Below are positions 26,211-36,041 of a stretch of 64,000 nucleotides of DNA, piece by piece. Below the pieces are notes generated by a model. That model worked only from the letters and a program-made list of their open reading frames with translations, made no database searches and was not told the origin of the DNA. The stretch lies in assembly GCF_030651995.1 (NCBI RefSeq), contig NZ_JAUSBN010000066.1, positions 1 to 64,000 on the forward strand. Reading direction: 5' to 3'. The stretch comes from Reyranella sp. Its GTDB lineage: Bacteria; Pseudomonadota; Alphaproteobacteria; Reyranellales; Reyranellaceae. The stretch's first letter is position 1. Each line of letters opens with the position of its first letter. A program made the position numbers and the translations under genes.

Positions 26211-27479
26211 TCAGGCCGGCAGCTTGGGCGTGCTGGGGTGCTTGGGCAGGAAAGCGGTGAGAAGGCCCAGCAGCAGCAGGAAGGGCGTCACCTTGTAGAC
26301 GGCTTCGATGCCGGCATGGTCGGCGATCTCGCCCAGCGCCGCGGCGCCGAGGCCGCCCAGGCCGAACGAGACGCCGAAGAACATGCCGGCCACCAGCCCG
26401 ACCCGGCCGGGCAGGAGGTCCTGCGCATAGACCAGGATCGCGGAGAAGGCCGACGCCATGATGATCGCCACCGTGACCGCCAGGATACCGGTCCAGAACA
26501 GGTTGGCGTAGGGCAGCATCAGCGCGAAAGGCAGGGCGCCGACGATCGAGAACCACATGACCGGGATGCGGCCGACCCTGTCGCCCACGATGCCGCCCAG
26601 GATCGTGCCGGCGACGATGCCGACCAGGAAGGCGAACAGGAAGAGCTGCGCGGTCTGCACTTCCACCCCGAACTTCTCGATCAGGTAGAAGGTGAAGTAG
26701 GAGCCGAGGCTGGCGCTGTAGACGTTCTTGGAGAAGAGCAGCGCCACCAGGATCGCGACGGCGACCCCGACCTTGGCCTTCGACAGGGTCACGTGACCGG
26801 CGGCCGCGGCGGTCTTCCGCGCCGCCGGCTTCTGGCTGGCGCGGTTGGCCTTGTACCAGTGGCCAATCTGGAAGAGCACGATCATGGCGACCAATGCGGC
26901 GGCCGAGAACCACACGATGCTGCGCTGGCCGGCCGGCACGACGATGAAGGCTGCCAGCAGCGGACCTGCGGCAGAGCCCATGTTGCCGCCGACCTGGAAC
27001 AGGGACTGGGCGAGACCGTAGCGCCCGCCGGCGGCCATGCGAGCGACCCGCGATGCCTCGGGATGGAAGACCGAGGAACCCATGCCGATCAGCGCTGCTG
27101 CGAACAGGATCAGAGGATAGGTACTCGCCTGCGACATCAGCAGGAGGCCCACCAGGGTGAAACCCATGCCGACCATCAGGGAATAAGGCTGGGGCTTCCT
27201 GTCGGTGTACATGCCGACGACCGGCTGCAGCATCGACGCCGTGCACTGGAAGGCCAGCGTGATGAATCCGATCTGGCCGAATGACAGTGCGTATGAATCC
27301 TTGAGGATCGGATACAGCGCCGGCACCAGCGACTGCATCATGTCGTTGAGCAGGTGGCAGAAGCTGAGCGACAGGATGACGGCGAAGGTCGTGTTGTTGG
27401 CGGACGCGGCGCCGGAAAGGGCCGGGGCCGCGGGGGCAGAGACGGGCGCTGCGCCGGCTGCCATCGTGTTGTCGGTCAT
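26211..27479 (-). CDS. MFS transporter, fosmidomycin-resistance (Fsr) type
   Basis: A 422-residue 12-helix major facilitator. The first helix region [24 protein letters not shown] and the loop [16 protein letters not shown] match the Fsr family. [35 protein letters not shown] (TM4-5) is especially characteristic. Fsr proteins export fosmidomycin and related drugs by proton antiport; the natural substrate is unknown. A hydrophilic Ala-rich N-terminal tail precedes TM1. The gene converges on the beta-lactamase remnant and is divergent from the next MFS gene. Confidence 0.92.
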   Translation of the reverse strand: MTDNTMAAGAAPVSAPAAPALSGAASANNTTFAVILSLSFCHLLNDMMQSLVPALYPILKDSYALSFGQIGFITLAFQCTASMLQPVVGMYTDRKPQPYSLMVGMGFTLVGLLLMSQASTYPLILFAAALIGMGSSVFHPEASRVARMAAGGRYGLAQSLFQVGGNMGSAAGPLLAAFIVVPAGQRSIVWFSAAALVAMIVLFQIGHWYKANRASQKPAARKTAAAAGHVTLSKAKVGVAVAILVALLFSKNVYSASLGSYFTFYLIEKFGVEVQTAQLFLFAFLVGIVAGTILGGIVGDRVGRIPVMWFSIVGALPFALMLPYANLFWTGILAVTVAIIMASAFSAILVYAQDLLPGRVGLVAGMFFGVSFGLGGLGAAALGEIADHAGIEAVYKVTPFLLLLGLLTAFLPKHPSTPKLPA

Positions 27480-27598
27480 TCTCGAACTTTAGGCGCCGGC
27501 ACTCTCCGTCGCCAGCACCACCCCGGCAGACCAGCCTTGCGGCGGCGGTGGTGCCCGACTGGGTTGAACTTTCGCGGCACCGATGCGTTGCATCGCTT

Positions 27599-29020
27599 GT
27601 GCGCACCGACGTTCCCGCCCGACTCGACCGACTCCCGTGGAGCCGATTCCATCGGCTGGTCGTGATCGCGCTCGGCATCACCTGGATCCTCGACGGTCTG
27701 GAAGTCACCTTGGCGGGTTCCGTGGCGGCGGCCCTGCAGACCAGCCCGCGCCTGCAGCTCACGGCCGAACAGGTCGGCCTGACGGGCAGCGCCTATCTCG
27801 CAGGTGCGGTGCTGGGGGCGCTGTTCTTCGGGCATCTCACCGACCGGCTGGGCCGCAAGAAGCTGTTCAACATCACCCTGGGCGTCTACCTGGTCGCCAC
27901 GGCGGCGACGGCCTTCTCATGGGACTTCTACAGTTTCCTGCTGTTCCGCTTCCTGACTGGCGCGGGAATCGGCGGCGAGTATTCGGCGATCAATTCGGCG
28001 ATCCAGGAATTGATTCCGGCGCGCCTGCGCGGCCGCATCGATCTCGCCATCAATGGCAGCTTCTGGCTCGGTGCGGCCGGCGGCGCGGTGCTATCGGTCT
28101 GGCTGCTCGATCCCAACGTTCTCGACCCCGACATGGGCTGGCGGGTCGCCTTCGGCAGCGGCGCCGTGCTGGGCCTCGTCATCCTCTACCTGCGTCGCTA
28201 CCTGCCGGAGAGCCCGCGCTGGCTGATGATCCATGGCAAGCCCCGCGAGGCCGAGGGTGTCGTCGAGGAGATCGAGGCGCGGGTGGAGGCTGACACGGGC
28301 AAGAAGCTGGAGCCGGTGACGCGGTGGCTGACGCTCGGCGATCCGCACAAGACGACGATGCTCTCCGTGGCGCGAACCCTGCTCAAGTACGATCGCAGCC
28401 GCACGATCCTCGGACTGGTGCTGATGGCCTCGCAGGCCTTCGTCTACAACGCGATCTTCTTCACCTACGCGCTGATCCTGACCAAATTCTACAATGTGCC
28501 GGGCGACAAGGTCGGCCTCTACATCCTGCCTTTCGCCATCGGCAACTTCCTGGGCCCGCTGCTGCTGGGGCCATTGTTCGACACGCTCGGGCGCCGGCAG
28601 ATGATCACGGCCACCTACGCGATCTCGGGCGTGCTGCTGGCCGTGACGGGCTGGATGTTCGATGCCGGCCATCTCGACGCCACGACCCAGACGGCGATGT
28701 GGAGCGTCGTCTTCTTCTTTGCCTCGGCGGCGGCGAGTGCGGCCTATCTCACGGTCGGCGAGTGTTTCCCGCTCGAGATCCGGGCGCTCACCATCGCCCT
28801 ATTCTATGCCTTCGGCACGCTGATCGGCGGGGTCGGTGGGCCGTGGCTGTTCGGGGTGCTGATCGCGGGCGGCCGCTCGACCGAAATCATGTGGGGCTAC
28901 CTGCTGGGCGCCGCGCTGATGATCGCGGCCGCCTTGGTCACCCTGAAGCTCGGCGTTGCCGCAGAGGGCAAGTCGCTGGAGGAGGTGGCGCCGCCTCTCT
29001 CCAGCGAGCACCGTGCGTAG
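27599..29020 (+). CDS. MFS transporter, sugar-porter-like
   Basis: An MFS permease with 12 helices (473 residues from the GTG at 27599). The motif GHLTDRLGRKKLF lies in the TM2-3 loop, with RFLTGAGIGGEYSAINSAIQELIP at TM4-5, PESPRWL at the end of TM6, and the TM8-9 equivalent FDTLGRRQM. These are the signatures of the sugar/aromatic-acid porter branch. No ATG is available near the N-terminus. GTG 27548 would add 17 residues with no family similarity, so GTG 27599 is preferred, although neither has a clear Shine-Dalgarno. The substrate is unknown. Confidence 0.88.
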   Translation: MRTDVPARLDRLPWSRFHRLVVIALGITWILDGLEVTLAGSVAAALQTSPRLQLTAEQVGLTGSAYLAGAVLGALFFGHLTDRLGRKKLFNITLGVYLVATAATAFSWDFYSFLLFRFLTGAGIGGEYSAINSAIQELIPARLRGRIDLAINGSFWLGAAGGAVLSVWLLDPNVLDPDMGWRVAFGSGAVLGLVILYLRRYLPESPRWLMIHGKPREAEGVVEEIEARVEADTGKKLEPVTRWLTLGDPHKTTMLSVARTLLKYDRSRTILGLVLMASQAFVYNAIFFTYALILTKFYNVPGDKVGLYILPFAIGNFLGPLLLGPLFDTLGRRQMITATYAISGVLLAVTGWMFDAGHLDATTQTAMWSVVFFFASAAASAAYLTVGECFPLEIRALTIALFYAFGTLIGGVGGPWLFGVLIAGGRSTEIMWGYLLGAALMIAAALVTLKLGVAAEGKSLEEVAPPLSSEHRA

Positions 29021-29024
29021 CGGG

Positions 29025-29753
29025 CTACGCCACGCGAACGGGGCGGGCGCGCTGGTTATAGAGCAGCTTGCGGATGCGCTCCTGCTCCTCGGGCGGCAGC
29101 TTCTCGCGATCGACCGAGAAGTCGGCGCCGACCGCCATGCCCTTCTGGACGGCGGGACGCGCCCCCAGCTCCTCGAACCAGCGCTTGAAGTAGGGGAACT
29201 CCTCGATGTCCTGGCCCTGGAACTTCCAGTTCACCGTCCACGGGTAACAGATCATGTCGGCGATCGTGTACTGGTCGCCCGCGAGGTACCGGTGCTTGTA
29301 GAGGCGGTTGTTCAGCACGCCGTACAGCCGGTTCACCTCGTCGGTGAAGCGCCGGATCGCATAGCTCTGGTCGCCTTCCTTGGCCTGGTCGACGCGGCGG
29401 AAGTGGCCGCACTCGCCGCTCTTCGGTCCCTGGTTGGCCATCTGCCAGATCAGCCATTCGTTCACTTCGTGCTTTGTCCGGAGATCCTGCGGGTAGTACT
29501 TCCCAGCCTTCTCGGCGATGTACATCATGATGGCGCCGGACTCGAAGACAACCAGCGGCTTGCCGCCGTCGGCCGGCGCGTTGTCGACCATCACCGGCAT
29601 GCGGTGATTGGGGTTCATCTCCAGGAAGGCATCGGTGAACTGGTCGCCCTGTCCGATGTTCACCGGCACGACCTTGTAGGGCAGGCCGCATTCCTCGAGC
29701 AGGATGGTGACCTTCTTGCCGTTGGGCGTCGGCCAGTAGTGCAGATCGATCAT
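29025..29753 (-). CDS. glutathione S-transferase, nu class (YfcG/YghU-like)
   Basis: A 242-residue GST. The thioredoxin-fold N-terminal domain begins YWPTPNGKKVTILLEE, with the Asn-Gly rather than Cys or Ser at the active site, typical of the YfcG/Ure2p-like nu class. cis-Pro is in NHRMPVMVD, followed by FESGAIMMYIAEKAG, the glutathione-binding Glu-Ser pair. The helical C-terminal domain includes AGDQYTIADMICYPW. Such enzymes have disulfide reductase activity with glutathione. GGAGG precedes the ATG. It is convergent with the MFS gene (4-base gap). Confidence 0.93.
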   Translation of the reverse strand: MIDLHYWPTPNGKKVTILLEECGLPYKVVPVNIGQGDQFTDAFLEMNPNHRMPVMVDNAPADGGKPLVVFESGAIMMYIAEKAGKYYPQDLRTKHEVNEWLIWQMANQGPKSGECGHFRRVDQAKEGDQSYAIRRFTDEVNRLYGVLNNRLYKHRYLAGDQYTIADMICYPWTVNWKFQGQDIEEFPYFKRWFEELGARPAVQKGMAVGADFSVDREKLPPEEQERIRKLLYNQRARPVRVA

Positions 29754-29865
29754 GTGCTTCCTCCGAAGAGCGGTATTTGGGCGGGAGGCCGGCAGCCTCC
29801 GCCGGTCATCGCGGCCCGTCAATGGTGTATGTTCGTTGCCAATCAACGAGCCGGGAGAACACCAG

Positions 29866-32175
29866 GTGGCGGACACAAATCAGGATCCGAGATCGATTCG
29901 CCGGCTGGAGGATTCGCGCTTCCTGACCGGGCACGGCCGTTATGTCGAGGACATTGCCGAGCCCGGGGCGCTGCACGGCTACGTTCTGCGTTCGCCGCAT
30001 GCCCATGCCCTGATCCGTTCGCTCGACGTGTCGTCTGCGGCATCGATGCCGGGCGTTCATCTGACTGCCACGGCCGACGATCTCGCCGCGGACGGGCTGG
30101 GCTTCATGCCGTGCCTGGCGGCAGTCAAGCCGTTGATCGTGCCGCCCCGCCCGGCGCTGGCGGCGGGCCGCGTCCGCCATGTCGGCGATCCGGTCTGCTT
30201 CGTGGTGGCCGACAGCGTCGAGATCGCACGCGAGGCGGCGGAGCGGATCGAGATCGACTACGAGCCGCTGCCGTCGGTGATCAACGGTCGCACGGCGCTG
30301 GCGGAAGGCGCCCCCGCATTATGGGACGAGGCGGCAGGCAACCTCGTCTATCACGTGCAGCGCGGCGACCATTCAGCCGTGGCCGCGGCGATGAAGGATG
30401 CCGCGCACATCGTCGAGGTCGACGTGACGAACAATCGTGTCATCGTCGTGCCGCTGGAGCCGCGCGCGGGCATCGCGCGCTACGATTCGGCAACGGACGC
30501 GATGGATCTCGAACTGACGGGGCAGGGGCTGCACGGCATCCGCCGCCAGCTCGCGGAGTTCATCTTCAAGGTTGCTCCCGAGCGGATCCAGCTCCACGCG
30601 CCCGATGTCGGTGGCGGCTTCGGGATGAAGAACTTCCTCTATCCCGAATGGATCCTGCTTCTGTGGGCCGCGCGCCGTCTGAAGCGCCCGGTCCGCTGGC
30701 TCGCCGACCGCGCCGAGGATTTCGTGATGGGGGCTCAGGGCCGCGATATCGAGGCGACGGCGCGCATGGCACTCGACGCGGCGGGCCGCATCCTGGCGCT
30801 CGACGTGGCGATGGTCGCCAATCTCGGCGCCTATCTCTCGGGCAACGGGCCCGGCGCCTCGGTCGTTGCCGCCTCGACGGCGCAGGGCGGCGTCTACGAC
30901 ATTCCCGCGATCGCCGTCGACGTGCGCGGCGCGGTCACGAATACGACGCCGGTCGACGCCTATCGTGGTGCGGGCAAGCCCGAGGCCAACTACATCGTCG
31001 AACGTGCCATCGAGGCGGCGGCGCGTGTCCTGGGCCGCGATCCGGCGGACCTGCGGCGGCAGAACCTGATCTCGTCGTTTCCTCACCGGACGGCGATGGG
31101 CATGGCGATCGACTCCGGCGGCTTCGTCGCCAATCTCGACGCCGCCGTGGCGCGCATGCCCGGCTTCGAGGAGCGGCGTGCGGCGGCGAAGGCGCGGGGC
31201 CGCCTGCGCGGCTTGGGCGTCGCCTGCTTCCTCGAGACGTCGCGCGGCGCGCCCAATGAAGGAGCGGAGGTGCGGTTCGAGCCGGATGGCAGCGTCATGA
31301 TCGCCGTCGGTACCGAATCGAACGGGCAGGGGCATGAGACGTCGTTCGCCCAGATCGCCTCGAAGCATCTTGGCCTGCCCCTCGAAACCTTCCGCTACAT
31401 CCAGGCCGACACGCGGATCGTGCGCAGCGGGGCAGGTCACGGCGGCGCGCGCTCGATGCACATGGGGGGTGCGGCGCTGGTCAAGGCGATGGACGCAGCC
31501 CTGTCGAAAGCACGACGGCTGGCGGCCCATCTCTTGCAAGCCAGCGAGCATGAGCTCGAGTACGACCAGGGGCGCTTTACGGTGCGCGGCAGCGATCACG
31601 GCATGTCGCTTGCTGCCCTTGCCGCCAGCGCTCAGGACGCGTCGAACCTGCCGGACGGCATGTCACCCGGGCTCGGCGAGCACGTCTTGAACATCACCGA
31701 CGTTTTCACTTTCCCCAGCGGCTGCCACGTCGCCGAGGTCGAGATCGATCCCGAGACCGGTGCCATCGACCTGCTGCGCTACACCGCGGTCGACGATTAC
31801 GGTCGCCTGATCAATCCGATGCTGACCGAGGGCCAGGTGCAGGGCGGCCTTGCCCAGGGTATCGGCCAGGCCCTGCTCGAGCATACGGTCTACGATTCGC
31901 AATCCGGTCAGCTCCTCAGCGGCTCGCTGATGGACTACGCGCTGCCGCGCGCGACCGACTTGCCCTTCTTCGACATCGAGCTGATCGAGCGGCCGACCGA
32001 GGCCAATCCGCTCGGCGTCAAGGGCTCCGGCCAGGCGGGCTGCATCGGCGCGCCCCAGACGGTGATGGCCGCCGTACTCGACGCGCTGCGCCCGGCCGGA
32101 GTCGAGCGTCTGGAAATGCCGGCCACGCCGGTGCGCGTCTGGGAGGCGCTGCGAGCCGCGAAGCCCGGGCGTTGA
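29866..32175 (+). CDS. xanthine dehydrogenase family molybdopterin-binding subunit (stand-alone)
   Basis: A 769-residue protein aligned with the large (CoxL/XdhB-type) subunits of molybdenum hydroxylases. It opens with SIRRLEDSRFLTGHGRYVEDI, has PDVGGGFGMKNFLYPE and AYRGAGKPEANYIVERAIE, and ends near GVKGSGQAGCIGAPQTV. The last motif normally reads GVKGxGExG, and its Glu is the catalytic base; here Gln723 (codon 32032-32034) takes its place. No FAD or [2Fe-2S] subunit gene is adjacent, so electron partners must lie elsewhere or be absent. The AYXCSFR motif of true CO dehydrogenase is absent. The GTG start has GGGAGA upstream. Divergent from the GST gene. Confidence 0.9.
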   Translation: MADTNQDPRSIRRLEDSRFLTGHGRYVEDIAEPGALHGYVLRSPHAHALIRSLDVSSAASMPGVHLTATADDLAADGLGFMPCLAAVKPLIVPPRPALAAGRVRHVGDPVCFVVADSVEIAREAAERIEIDYEPLPSVINGRTALAEGAPALWDEAAGNLVYHVQRGDHSAVAAAMKDAAHIVEVDVTNNRVIVVPLEPRAGIARYDSATDAMDLELTGQGLHGIRRQLAEFIFKVAPERIQLHAPDVGGGFGMKNFLYPEWILLLWAARRLKRPVRWLADRAEDFVMGAQGRDIEATARMALDAAGRILALDVAMVANLGAYLSGNGPGASVVAASTAQGGVYDIPAIAVDVRGAVTNTTPVDAYRGAGKPEANYIVERAIEAAARVLGRDPADLRRQNLISSFPHRTAMGMAIDSGGFVANLDAAVARMPGFEERRAAAKARGRLRGLGVACFLETSRGAPNEGAEVRFEPDGSVMIAVGTESNGQGHETSFAQIASKHLGLPLETFRYIQADTRIVRSGAGHGGARSMHMGGAALVKAMDAALSKARRLAAHLLQASEHELEYDQGRFTVRGSDHGMSLAALAASAQDASNLPDGMSPGLGEHVLNITDVFTFPSGCHVAEVEIDPETGAIDLLRYTAVDDYGRLINPMLTEGQVQGGLAQGIGQALLEHTVYDSQSGQLLSGSLMDYALPRATDLPFFDIELIERPTEANPLGVKGSGQAGCIGAPQTVMAAVLDALRPAGVERLEMPATPVRVWEALRAAKPGR

Positions 32176-33065
32176 CGCCCAAGCCCGCGCCTCACCCCGC
32201 ACCCGCCGGCCAGCGCATCCTGGCCGGCATTCTCTTCATGTGCGGCGCCGGGCTGTTGTTTCCCGTCATGAGCGGCTTCGCGAAATTTCTCGGCGCCGAC
32301 TACAACACGCTTCAGATCTCGTGGGCGCGGGCGTTCGGCCACATCGTGTTCATGCTGATCTTCTTCGTCCCGAAGTTCGGGCTGGGCATGCTGCGCACGC
32401 GCCGGCTCGGCACGCAGCTCATGCGCTCGCTGATGCTGTTCACGTCGAACGTCGCGAGCTTCCTCGCCATCGTCTACATCCCGCTCGGTCAGGCGGCTGC
32501 GATCACCATGATGGCGCCGCTGCTCGTGCTGCCGCTTGCCTGGCTGGTTCTGGGCGAACGCGCCGCGCGGGCCCATATCGGCGCGTTGTTGGTCGGCTTC
32601 GTGGGCGTGCTGATCCTGATCCAGCCGGGCAGCGCGGTCTTCCAGTGGGCGGCGCTGCTGCCGCTGCTGAGCGCGGCCTGCTACGCCATCTATCAGGTCC
32701 TGACGCGACTCATCTCGGCCATCGACACGCCGGAGACCTCGACGATCTACAGCTCGATCGTGGGCGGCTTCGGCATGCTGCTGGTCCTGCCGTTCGTCTG
32801 GAAGACGCCGCACGGTGCTCGCGACATCATCTTCTTCTGCAGCCTCGGCGTGCTCGGTGCCATGGGCCACTATTTCGTGGCGCGGGCGCTTACCTATGCA
32901 CCGGCCAACATCGTGGCGCCGTTCCAGTACATGCAGCTCATCGGCTCGGTGGTCGTGGGCTATTTCTTCTTCGGCGATTTCCCGGATTTCCTGGGCTGGG
33001 TCGGTGCCGCCATCATCGTCGGCGCCGGCCTCTATATCGGCTGGTCGCAGCGAAAGCCGGGTTAG
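32172..33065 (+). CDS. EamA/DMT family transporter
   Basis: A 297-residue protein with ten hydrophobic helices in two EamA repeats. The first contains ADYNTLQISWARAFGHIVFML and the loop YIPLGQAAAITMMAPLLVLPLAWLVLGE, the second APANIVAPFQYMQLIGSVVVGYFFFGDFPD. Drug/metabolite exporters of this family move amino acids or other small metabolites; the substrate is unknown. The start is taken as TTG 32172, which overlaps the previous stop (TTGA), because the only downstream ATG lies inside TM1. Its TAG overlaps the convergent receptor gene's TAA by 2 bases. Confidence 0.87.
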   Translation: MTPKPAPHPAPAGQRILAGILFMCGAGLLFPVMSGFAKFLGADYNTLQISWARAFGHIVFMLIFFVPKFGLGMLRTRRLGTQLMRSLMLFTSNVASFLAIVYIPLGQAAAITMMAPLLVLPLAWLVLGERAARAHIGALLVGFVGVLILIQPGSAVFQWAALLPLLSAACYAIYQVLTRLISAIDTPETSTIYSSIVGGFGMLLVLPFVWKTPHGARDIIFFCSLGVLGAMGHYFVARALTYAPANIVAPFQYMQLIGSVVVGYFFFGDFPDFLGWVGAAIIVGAGLYIGWSQRKPG

Positions 33066-34666
33066 CCCACCGTCACCGGTGAGAAGTCGACGTACCAGCT
33101 CTTGGGATGGACGTAGCCCTTCACCTTGGACGAGATCGCGTTCGGCCAGACGTCGTGGACGAACCACACGAACACCGCCTGGTCGACCATGCGGGTGTTG
33201 ATCCTGGCCAATACCTTGTCGAGTTCCCCCGGGTCGGACGTGGTGCGCGCCTCGGCGGCCAGCTTGTCGAACTCCGGATCGTTGATGTAGCCCCAGTTCG
33301 AGCCCTTGGGCGGGACCTGCTGGCTGTCGACGAAGCGCATGAAGGCGTTGTGCGGGTCCATCGTGTTCCAGCTCACGTTGATGGCGCTGAACGAAGCCGC
33401 TTCCGGCGCCTTGGCGCCCTGGCGCATGAAGTTCAGCAGCGCGTTCCAGTCCATCACCTGGAACTCGAGGTCGACGCCGACTTCGGCGAATTGCTGCTGG
33501 ATGAACTCGTTCATGATCAGCGGATACATCTGGCCAGAGCCGGAGGTCGAGATCGCGACCTTCATCTTGAGCTTCTTCTGCGGACCGTAGCCCGCCTCGG
33601 CCAGCAGCTTCTTCGCCTCCGCCGGATCATAGCGGATCTTGAAGCTCGGATTGCCGAACCAGGGATGGTCGGTCGGCACGCAGCCCACGGCCGGGGCGGC
33701 GAGGCCGTTCAGCAGCTTCACCATCGCGTCGCGGTCGACCGCGAGGTTCAGCGCCTTGCGCACCCGAATGTCGGCGGTCGGCGCGCCCGGCAGCATGCTC
33801 AGCGTATAGGGCCACATATGCGGGATCGCGTTCGTCTCGATATTGCAGCCGGCGGCGCGCAGCCTGTCGAGCGAATCGGGCGCGGGCGCCTCGATCCAGT
33901 CGACCCGGCCCGACAGGAGGGCCGCGGTACGCGTGGAGACGTCGGGGATCGGCAGCAGCACCATGCGCTCGCTCTTGGGCACGCGCGCCTTGTCCCAGTA
34001 ATCGTTGTTGCGCTCCAGCTCGGCGCGCTCGCGCGGCGTCCACGACTTCATCTTCCACGGGCCGGTGCCTGACGGCGACTTGCGATAGGCCTGCCAGTCC
34101 CGGCCGACCTTGTCGAAATTGGCCGGACTCGAGATCGGGAAGCGGTTGAGCAGAGACGGCATGATCGTGTCGACGCCCTTGGTCTGCAGCTCGACCTTGT
34201 AGTCGTCGATCTTCCGGTAGCCGACCAGCGGCCAGAGAGCCGCCAGCAGCACGCTGCGTCCTACGCGGTCGAAGACCGGCGACTTGTCGTTCAGGGCGCG
34301 GTCGATGCTGAAGATCACCGCGTCGGCGTTGAAGTCCGAGCCGTCATGGAACTTCACGCCCTGGCGCAGCTCGAAGATCCATTTCGTCGGATCGGCCGGG
34401 TCCTGGTACCACTTGGTCGCGAGCCCGGGCACCAGCTTCGCCGGGGCGGTCGCGGACGACAGGTCCCAGGCGACCAGCGGGTCGTACATCGTATAGCCCA
34501 TGAAGCGGATGCCTTCGGTGCCCTGGTCCGGCGCGCCGTCGGTTGCCGGAATGTCGGCAAGCGTCATGGCGATTCGAAGCGTCGAAGGCTGCTGTGCCTT
34601 GGCCGAGCTCGAGCCGATGAAGGGAAGGGCGGTGCCGGCGAGTAGAGCGGCGCGACGGGTGAGCAT
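33062..34666 (-). CDS. ABC transporter substrate-binding protein, family 5 (peptide/nickel/opine type)
   Basis: A 534-residue periplasmic receptor of the SBP_bac_5 family. The signal peptide MLTRRAALLAGTALPFIGSS has a twin-Arg. The mature protein carries FELRQGVKFHDGSDFNADAVIFSIDRALN, GTGPWKMKSWTPRERAELERNNDYW and the C-terminal VFVWFVHDVWPNAISSKVKGY. The ATG at 34666 has GGAGG 7 bases upstream. No permease or ATPase genes follow in this window, so it is an orphan receptor. It is divergent from two amidase genes and an amidohydrolase, which suggests uptake of an amide or short peptide (inference). Confidence 0.92.
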   Translation of the reverse strand: MLTRRAALLAGTALPFIGSSSAKAQQPSTLRIAMTLADIPATDGAPDQGTEGIRFMGYTMYDPLVAWDLSSATAPAKLVPGLATKWYQDPADPTKWIFELRQGVKFHDGSDFNADAVIFSIDRALNDKSPVFDRVGRSVLLAALWPLVGYRKIDDYKVELQTKGVDTIMPSLLNRFPISSPANFDKVGRDWQAYRKSPSGTGPWKMKSWTPRERAELERNNDYWDKARVPKSERMVLLPIPDVSTRTAALLSGRVDWIEAPAPDSLDRLRAAGCNIETNAIPHMWPYTLSMLPGAPTADIRVRKALNLAVDRDAMVKLLNGLAAPAVGCVPTDHPWFGNPSFKIRYDPAEAKKLLAEAGYGPQKKLKMKVAISTSGSGQMYPLIMNEFIQQQFAEVGVDLEFQVMDWNALLNFMRQGAKAPEAASFSAINVSWNTMDPHNAFMRFVDSQQVPPKGSNWGYINDPEFDKLAAEARTTSDPGELDKVLARINTRMVDQAVFVWFVHDVWPNAISSKVKGYVHPKSWYVDFSPVTVG

Positions 34667-34760
34667 GCGAAACCTCCGTGGTTCCGTTGCACGAAGCACG
34701 AAACGAGCCACTGCACGGCATGGTGGACGCGGCATGCTTCTTGCTGTTTTGCTGTCGATC

Positions 34761-36041
34761 ATGGCCGCCCTGAATACGCTCACTGCCACCGAACTGGCGC
34801 AAAGACTGGACGCTGGAGCGGCAACCGCCGAGGCGATCGTGCGCGATCATCTCGAACGCATCGACCAGCGCGACGCCGACGTGCTCGCCTGGTCGCATCT
34901 CGCGCGCGAGGCTGCCCTGGAAACCGCCAGGATGCTCGATCGCGGACCACGCCGGGGCCTGCTGCACGGCATCCCGATGGGCGTGAAGGACATCATCGAT
35001 TCGTTCGACCAGCCGACGACCTACGGCTCGCCGATCTATCGCACGCACCAGCCGCTCGCCGATGCCGCCACCGTGGCGCTGGCGCGCCAGGCCGGCGCCA
35101 TCCTGCTCGGCAAGACGGTGACCACGGAGTTCGCCAACCGCCATCCCGGCCCGACGAAGAACCCGCACAATCCCGCGCATACGCCCGGCGGCTCCTCGTC
35201 CGGCTCGGCGGCGGCCGTCGCGGACTTCCAGAGCGTGCTCGGCACCGGCACGCAGACCGGCGGCTCGGTGATCCGTCCCGCCGCTTTTTGCGGCATCGTC
35301 GGCTACAAACCGAGCTACGGGCATTTCGCGCCGGCCGGCATGAAAGCCAATACGGAGTGGCTCGACACGATTGGTGCCTATGCGCGCAGCGTCGAGGACA
35401 TTGCCCTGTTCCGGGCAGCACTCATGGCGATCCCTTACGCGCCGATCGCCAGGCTCGACCGGCCGCCTCGGATCGCCGTCGCCTTCACGCATCATCGCGA
35501 CGAGCTGTCGCCCGAGGGCACCAAGGCCGTGAACGACGCGGCGGCGGCCTTCGCCAAGGCGGGTGCCCAGGTGAAGGAGATCGAGCTGCCCACGCCGGTA
35601 CGCGACATGACCCAGGGCCAGAAGACGCTGTCGGCCTTCGACGGGCCGCGCGCCCATGCCGACGAGGCGCGGCGCTTTCCCGGGCTGCTGAGCGAGAGCC
35701 TGAAGAAGGACAAGCTCGAGGCCGGCTCGAAGATCGACTATGCGACCTGGGTCGACGCCCGCAAGCTCGGCGAGACCGGACGCGCCGCCGTCGACGCGCT
35801 GTTCGAAGAGATCGACGTCATCCTGACGGCGCCGGCCAAGGGCGAAGCGCCGCTCGGCCTCGAACGCACCGGCGACGCCACCTTCAACCTGCTCTGGACC
35901 TATCTCTGGATGCCCTGCGTGACCCTGCCGCTGACAAAGGGACCGACGGGCTTGCCGGTCGGCGTGCAACTGGTCGGTCGCCAGCACGAGGATGCAGGCC
36001 TGCTCGACATCGCCGCCTGGGCGCGGGGTGTGCTGTCATGA
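34761..36041 (+). CDS. amidase signature family enzyme, paralogue 1
   Basis: A 426-residue amidase. The Ser-cisSer-Lys triad is complete: Lys76 in MGVKDII, the Gly/Ser-rich loop TPGGSSSGSAAAVA (141-154), and nucleophile Ser169 in TQTGGSVIRPAAFCG. It hydrolyses carboxylic amides to acid plus ammonia. It is somewhat shorter than the 450-490 residues common in the family. The ATG at 34761 fits homologues; ATG 34734 would add nine residues. Its stop overlaps the second amidase by 4 bases. The two proteins are clearly paralogous. Confidence 0.9.
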   Translation: MAALNTLTATELAQRLDAGAATAEAIVRDHLERIDQRDADVLAWSHLAREAALETARMLDRGPRRGLLHGIPMGVKDIIDSFDQPTTYGSPIYRTHQPLADAATVALARQAGAILLGKTVTTEFANRHPGPTKNPHNPAHTPGGSSSGSAAAVADFQSVLGTGTQTGGSVIRPAAFCGIVGYKPSYGHFAPAGMKANTEWLDTIGAYARSVEDIALFRAALMAIPYAPIARLDRPPRIAVAFTHHRDELSPEGTKAVNDAAAAFAKAGAQVKEIELPTPVRDMTQGQKTLSAFDGPRAHADEARRFPGLLSESLKKDKLEAGSKIDYATWVDARKLGETGRAAVDALFEEIDVILTAPAKGEAPLGLERTGDATFNLLWTYLWMPCVTLPLTKGPTGLPVGVQLVGRQHEDAGLLDIAAWARGVLS

